A stretch of DNA of 64,000 bases. It comes from Pseudomonas eucalypticola. GTDB taxonomy: Bacteria > Pseudomonadota > Gammaproteobacteria > Pseudomonadales > Pseudomonadaceae. This document shows, piece by piece, positions 60,372 to 64,000 of the stretch. Position 1 is the first letter of the stretch; each line of letters starts with the position of its first letter. Position numbers and translations under genes: made by a program. Under the pieces are notes generated by a model, which saw nothing but the letters and a program-made list of their open reading frames with translations, was not told the origin of the DNA and did not search any database. The DNA lies in contig NZ_CP056030.1 of assembly GCF_013374995.1 (NCBI RefSeq), positions 3,628,501-3,692,500 of the forward strand, in the 5' to 3' direction.

Positions 60372-61736
60372 TCAACCGCGCCGGTAGCGGGCGCCCGGGT
60401 GGTTGGCCCCCAGGCGCGGCCCTGCGCCGAAAAGCTTCTCACGCAGGGTGCCGGAGCGGTACTGGGTCTTGTATACGCCGCGCTTCTGCAGCTCCGGCAC
60501 CAGGTGGTCGACCACATCGCTGAAGGTCTCGTGGGTCACCGCGTAGGCCAGGTTGAAGCCGTCCACATCAGTCTCGTCCATCCACTCCTGAAGGAGGTCG
60601 GCCACGGTCTGCGGGCCACCGACGAACAACGGCCCGAAACCGCCGATGCCGACCCAGTCGGCCAGGGAGTTGGGGGTCCAGACGGTGTCCGGGTCGGCGG
60701 TGGAAAAGGCTTCCACGGCGGACTGGATGGCATTGGTCTTGACGTGACGCAGGGCTTCGTTGGGCTGGAACTGACTGAAGTCGATGCCCGTCCAACCACT
60801 GATCAATGCCATGGCGCCTTCGTAGCTGACCCAGGACTTGTATTCTTCGAACTTGGCCCGCGCCTTGGCGTCGGTTTCATCAACGATGACCGTCTGCAGG
60901 TTGAAGATGAGTATGCTGCGCGGGTCGCGCCCGGCCTCCGCGGCGCGACGGCGGATATCGGCCACGGTCTTTTTCAACAGGACCTTGGACGGCGCGGCGA
61001 CGAACACGCACTCGGCATGCTCGGCGGCGAACTGCTTGCCACGGCTGGACGCCCCTGCCTGGTACAGCAACGGCGTGCGCTGGGGCGACGGCTCGCACAA
61101 GTGAATGCCAGGCACCTGGAAGTGTTTGCCGGCATGCTCGATGGGGTGAATCTTGCTGGGGTCACTGAAGATTCGCCGCGCCCGGTCGCGCACCACCGCC
61201 CCGTCTTCCCAGCTGCCTTCCCACAGCTTGTAGCAGACCTCCAGGTATTCCTCGGCAAAGTCATAGCGTGCGTCGTGCTCGGTCTGCGCGGCCTGGCCAA
61301 TGTTCTTGGCGCCGCTCTCCAGGTACGAGGTAACGATGTTCCACCCCGCGCGACCCTGGGTCAGGTGGTCGAGGGTGGACAGCCGCCGGGCGAAGGGATA
61401 CGGGTGCTCGAACGACAGCGACGCGGTGAGGCCGAAGCCCAGGTGTTCGGTGACCAGGGCCATGGGCGGAATCAGCTGCAATGGGTCGTTGACCGGTACC
61501 TGGGTGGCCTGGCGGATGGCCGCGTCGCCGTTGCCCTGGTAGACATCGTAGATACCCAGCACGTCAGCGATGAACAGGCCATCGAACTTGCCGCGCTCGA
61601 GGATCTTCGCCAGGTCGGTCCAATAGGCAAGGTCCTTGTATTCCCAGGAACGATCCCGCGGGTGCGCCCACAGGCCCGGGGACTGATGGCCCACGCAGTT
61701 CATGTCGAAAGCGTTGAGGCGGATTTCACGCGACAT
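60372..61736 (-). CDS. FMNH2-dependent monooxygenase, NtaA/SnaA/DszA family
   Basis: A 454-residue luciferase-like flavin monooxygenase of the NtaA/DszA/DmoA group. Family marks are ILERGKFDGLFIADVLGIYD, SFEHPYPFARRLSTLDHLTQGRAGWNIVTS, EHDARYDFAEEYLEVCYKLWEGSWEDG, LLYQAGASSRGKQFAAEHAECVF and the C-terminal GTLREKLFG. Members attack nitrilotriacetate, dibenzothiophene sulfone or dimethyl sulfide using FMNH2 from a separate reductase. None is encoded next to it; MsuE could serve. The promoter repeats the msu palindrome plus sigma-54 arrangement, which argues for an organosulfur substrate. Ribosome site GGAG, eight bases before the ATG. Confidence 0.9.
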   Translation of the reverse strand: MSREIRLNAFDMNCVGHQSPGLWAHPRDRSWEYKDLAYWTDLAKILERGKFDGLFIADVLGIYDVYQGNGDAAIRQATQVPVNDPLQLIPPMALVTEHLGFGLTASLSFEHPYPFARRLSTLDHLTQGRAGWNIVTSYLESGAKNIGQAAQTEHDARYDFAEEYLEVCYKLWEGSWEDGAVVRDRARRIFSDPSKIHPIEHAGKHFQVPGIHLCEPSPQRTPLLYQAGASSRGKQFAAEHAECVFVAAPSKVLLKKTVADIRRRAAEAGRDPRSILIFNLQTVIVDETDAKARAKFEEYKSWVSYEGAMALISGWTGIDFSQFQPNEALRHVKTNAIQSAVEAFSTADPDTVWTPNSLADWVGIGGFGPLFVGGPQTVADLLQEWMDETDVDGFNLAYAVTHETFSDVVDHLVPELQKRGVYKTQYRSGTLREKLFGAGPRLGANHPGARYRRG

Positions 61737-61787
61737 GGCAAAAACTCCAATCTGAACAAAGATTCATGCATCTGATGGGCATGACGT

Positions 61788-61804
61788 TGCACAGTGCGTG
61801 CCGC
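61788..61804 (-). promoter_or_regulatory. Sigma-54-like promoter of the flavin monooxygenase
   Basis: On the minus strand, GCGGCACGCACTGTGCA has the -24 GG and -12 GC at exactly the sigma-54 spacing, with GGCAC and TGCA well kept. The -12 GC lies 53 bases before the gene. It is weaker than the msu promoter (changes flank the GG and at the first T of TTGC). Confidence 0.6.
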
Positions 61805-61888
61805 CTTGGCTGCGGCCGCGATCGCGGGGCCGACGCGGACCGCGGCGATGGGTTGGCGGTACTGTCGGCCAGCAAACTGTTGCCCGGC

Positions 61889-61904
61889 TGTTGCCTTGGC
61901 AACA
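61889..61904. promoter_or_regulatory. Palindrome, second candidate SfnR enhancer site
   Basis: TGTTGCC-TT-GGCAACA, a perfect 7-bp inverted repeat, with an added CTGTTGC copy at 61877-61883. Its centre is 95 bp upstream of the -24 GG of the minus-strand sigma-54-like promoter, the same distance as at msuE. Confidence 0.6.
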
Positions 61905-62045
61905 CCTCTGGCCTGGGGCTGGCGACGAAAATTTCACGGCCAGTGTTATACAGTTACTTTTTACACGTAGACTGCTCGGTCGCCTCTTGATCCTGCCGGA
62001 CATGAGGAAGGGAGCGCGACGAGCCCAATTATTCAAAGAGTCAGA

Positions 62046-63989
62046 ATGCGTCTTATGAGAGTGGATCTGGATTACCCGGCCGGCGACCTGCACGCCCTGC
62101 CGCGGTTCGTGCGGGCCGGCTGGCAGGCGCGGCGCCTGCTGGCGGTGATGCTGGGCCTGGCAGGCGTCTTGGGCCTGGCCTTGCTCGGCGGCATATTCGT
62201 CGAACTGTTCACCCGCGACACCCTGTGGCTGCCCTTGCTGTGCCTGGTCAGCGCCGCCAGCCTGACCCTGCTCGGCGCCGTGCAGTGGGCCTGGCGCATC
62301 GCCCGCTGGCGCGAGGCCGCGCTCAAGGGCGAGCCCCTGGGCGGGCTGCCGGTGGAATGGGTGCAGGACGACCCCCAGAGCGGCTATGACCGCCTGCTCA
62401 ACCGCCTATCCGACACCGCCCTGGTGTGGGTCGAGCGCCTGGGCGTCGGGGCCCTGTGGCTGATGGCCGCCAGCGGCGTCGCCCTGCTGCTGGTGCGCTA
62501 CGGCTGGAACCTGGCGCTGGTGCCCCACGCCCTGGGCCAGACTGCCTACGTGCTGGCTGGCCTAGCGTTGGTGCTGGCCTTCGGGCTGTTGGTGCTGGAG
62601 CGCCACCTGAGCGCCACCGATGCCGTGGAGTGGCCCGAGGCGTCGGGCTTGGCGCTGCAACTGCGCATTACCCTGGCCAGCCTGCTGCTGGCCGCCGTGT
62701 GCCTGTTTTTCGCCAGTTCCGAGGCCGTATGGCCCTTGCGCCTGGCGGTTCTGGCCGGGCTGCTGCCGGCGCTGGCCGCGCTGGAACTGCTGGTGCGCGC
62801 GCTGCTGTCGGTGTTCAACCCGCAGCGCCCTGCCCTTGAGCCGCACATCGTCGCCGACAGCCTGGTGGCCGGCTTGCTGCACTGGCCGCCGCGCCCGCTG
62901 GGCCGGTTGCAGGATGAAATGCAGCAGCGTTTCGGCATCGACCTGCGGCAGATCTGGGCGCTGGGCTTCATGCGCCGTGCCAGCCTGCCAGTCCTGAGCC
63001 TGATCGCGGTGGTCGGCTGGCTACTCAGCGGCGTCACCCAGGTCCCCATGAACGGCCGCGGCGTCTACGAGCAGTTCGGCAAGCCCGTGACCGTGTATGG
63101 CCCCGGCCTGCACGTGGGCCTGCCATGGCCGTTCGGGCAGGTACGCGACGTCGAGAACGGGGTGATCCACGAGCTGGCCACCAGTGCCGAAGGCAGCAGC
63201 GATGAACCGGCCGTGAGCGCTGACGGCCCGGCTCCGGTGAGCGCCAACCGCCTGTGGGATGCATCGCACCGCGCCGAGAAATCCCAGGTCATCGCCAGCC
63301 AAGCCGGCGACCAGCAGAGCTTCCAGGTGGTGAACATGGACGTGCGGTTCGTGTACCGCATCGGCCTCAGCGACCAGGCTGCCCTGGCGGCCACCTACAA
63401 CAGCGCCGACGTGCCGGCACTGATCCGCAGCACCGCCAGCCGGGTGCTGGTGCACCAGTTGGCCGGTCGCGAGCTGGATGACATGCTCGGCGAAACCCGT
63501 GCGCAGCTGGGCGAGGACATTGGCAAGCAGGTGCAAGCTGACCTTGACCGCCTCAACAGCGGCGTGGAGCTGCTGGCCACGGTGGTCGAGGCCATCCACC
63601 CACCGGCCGGCGCCGCCGATGCCTACCACGGCGTGCAGGCCGCGCAGATCAGCGCCCAGGCCTTGATTGCCCGCGAGCGCGGCAACGCCAGTGTCACCGG
63701 CAACCAGGCGCGCACCGACGCCAGCCTGGCCACCGATAATGCCCAGGCCGGCAGCGCCGAGACCCTGGGCACGGCCAAGGCCGCCGACCTGCGCTTCGGT
63801 GCCGAACTGCAGGCCTGGCACAGCGCCGGCCAGGCGTTCATCGACGAGCAGTATTTCAGCCAGTTGGCCAAGGGCCTGGTCAATGCCAAGGCGTTGATCC
63901 TGGACCACCGCATCGCCCGGGACCAGCCGCCGACCCTGGACCTGAGAACCTTCGCCGCCCCGGTTGACCCCGCCCAGCCCCGCCCTTGA
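62046..63989 (+). CDS. HflK-like SPFH/band 7 membrane protein
   Basis: A 647-residue inner-membrane protein. The first ~320 residues hold about seven hydrophobic segments, an N-terminal extension absent from ordinary HflK. A further membrane helix (SLIAVVGWLLSGVTQVPMN) leads into the SPFH domain: NGRGVYEQFGKPVTVYGPGLHVGLPWPFG and VVNMDVRFVYRIG. A helical, Ala-rich C-terminal part follows (about 500-610). HflK/HflC complexes modulate the FtsH protease. ATG at 62046 and 62055 are both usable. The stop overlaps a possible next start (TGATG), so an HflC-like partner probably follows outside the window. Confidence 0.85.
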   Translation: MRLMRVDLDYPAGDLHALPRFVRAGWQARRLLAVMLGLAGVLGLALLGGIFVELFTRDTLWLPLLCLVSAASLTLLGAVQWAWRIARWREAALKGEPLGGLPVEWVQDDPQSGYDRLLNRLSDTALVWVERLGVGALWLMAASGVALLLVRYGWNLALVPHALGQTAYVLAGLALVLAFGLLVLERHLSATDAVEWPEASGLALQLRITLASLLLAAVCLFFASSEAVWPLRLAVLAGLLPALAALELLVRALLSVFNPQRPALEPHIVADSLVAGLLHWPPRPLGRLQDEMQQRFGIDLRQIWALGFMRRASLPVLSLIAVVGWLLSGVTQVPMNGRGVYEQFGKPVTVYGPGLHVGLPWPFGQVRDVENGVIHELATSAEGSSDEPAVSADGPAPVSANRLWDASHRAEKSQVIASQAGDQQSFQVVNMDVRFVYRIGLSDQAALAATYNSADVPALIRSTASRVLVHQLAGRELDDMLGETRAQLGEDIGKQVQADLDRLNSGVELLATVVEAIHPPAGAADAYHGVQAAQISAQALIARERGNASVTGNQARTDASLATDNAQAGSAETLGTAKAADLRFGAELQAWHSAGQAFIDEQYFSQLAKGLVNAKALILDHRIARDQPPTLDLRTFAAPVDPAQPRP

Positions 63990-64000
63990 TGGCCCGCAGG
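63989..64000 (+). CDS. Possible start of the next gene (HflK/HflC partner)
   Basis: An ATG overlaps the stop of the HflK-like gene as TGATG and opens ATGGCCCGCAGG to the window edge. The overlap pattern suggests a coupled next gene; four codons cannot show its family. Confidence 0.35.

Overview
The window is a high-GC chromosomal stretch that reads as Pseudomonas, probably near the P. putida/P. fluorescens groups. The grounds are a membrane PQQ glucose dehydrogenase, an msuEDC-sfnR organosulfur operon, pcaIJ-type CoA-transferase genes, paired REP elements, a Fur-boxed TonB receptor and overall codon use. I see no rRNA, tRNA, CRISPR array, intact insertion sequence or phage. It is accessory metabolism rather than core genome.

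Layout. 0-5 kb: end of an EamA exporter, a small lipoprotein, an atypical SDR paired with a DsbA-like isomerase, and a three-domain aminopeptidase P. 4.4-13 kb: a LysR-controlled operon that appears to encode the whole non-phosphorylative L-rhamnose pathway: RhaT and an MFS importer, L-rhamnose dehydrogenase, lactonase, RhmD dehydratase, class II aldolase and lactaldehyde dehydrogenase, giving pyruvate and L-lactate. 13-15.3 kb: a DUF3182 ATP-grasp-like protein coupled to an alpha/beta hydrolase, then a small lipoprotein. 15.5-19.7 kb: msuE-msuD-msuC-sfnR for sulfonate sulfur scavenging, with a very good sigma-54 promoter and a palindromic candidate enhancer site. 19.7-29.5 kb: VOC protein, pirin, gcd with terminator, two tiny genes, a GlxA-type regulator, a YcaC hydrolase, a YtcJ-type amidohydrolase and a LysR regulator. 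29.6-37.3 kb: an SF1 helicase-like protein, pcaIJ with tandem PcaR-like sites, a secreted VOC protein coupled to a porin, and an AraC regulator divergent from an alpha/beta hydrolase. 37.3-43.9 kb: a giant kinase-ATPase-histidine kinase plus a response regulator with two different DNA-binding domains. 44-46.5 kb: an MscS channel.

46.5-53.2 kb is the least familiar part: a tightly packed run coding for a cytoplasmic NMT1/THI5-like protein, an APH-fold kinase, a rhodanese, a TonB-dependent receptor, a PnuC-family permease and a HutC-type GntR regulator. A perfect palindrome of HutC-operator type sits just before the first gene. It looks like a self-contained uptake-and-salvage system for a small vitamin-like compound, possibly a thiamine-related one; the substrate cannot be read from sequence.

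53.2-64 kb: a Fur-boxed siderophore receptor, nucleoside hydrolase, SDR, GNAT, a large inverted pair of a dispersed repeat, an NtaA/DszA-type flavin monooxygenase with an FAD partner, and an HflK-like SPFH protein running to the window edge. The monooxygenase promoter repeats the msu arrangement: the same TGTTGC-N4-GCAACA palindrome lies 95 bp upstream of a sigma-54-like -24 GG in both places. This suggests one SfnR-type regulon spanning two separated operons.
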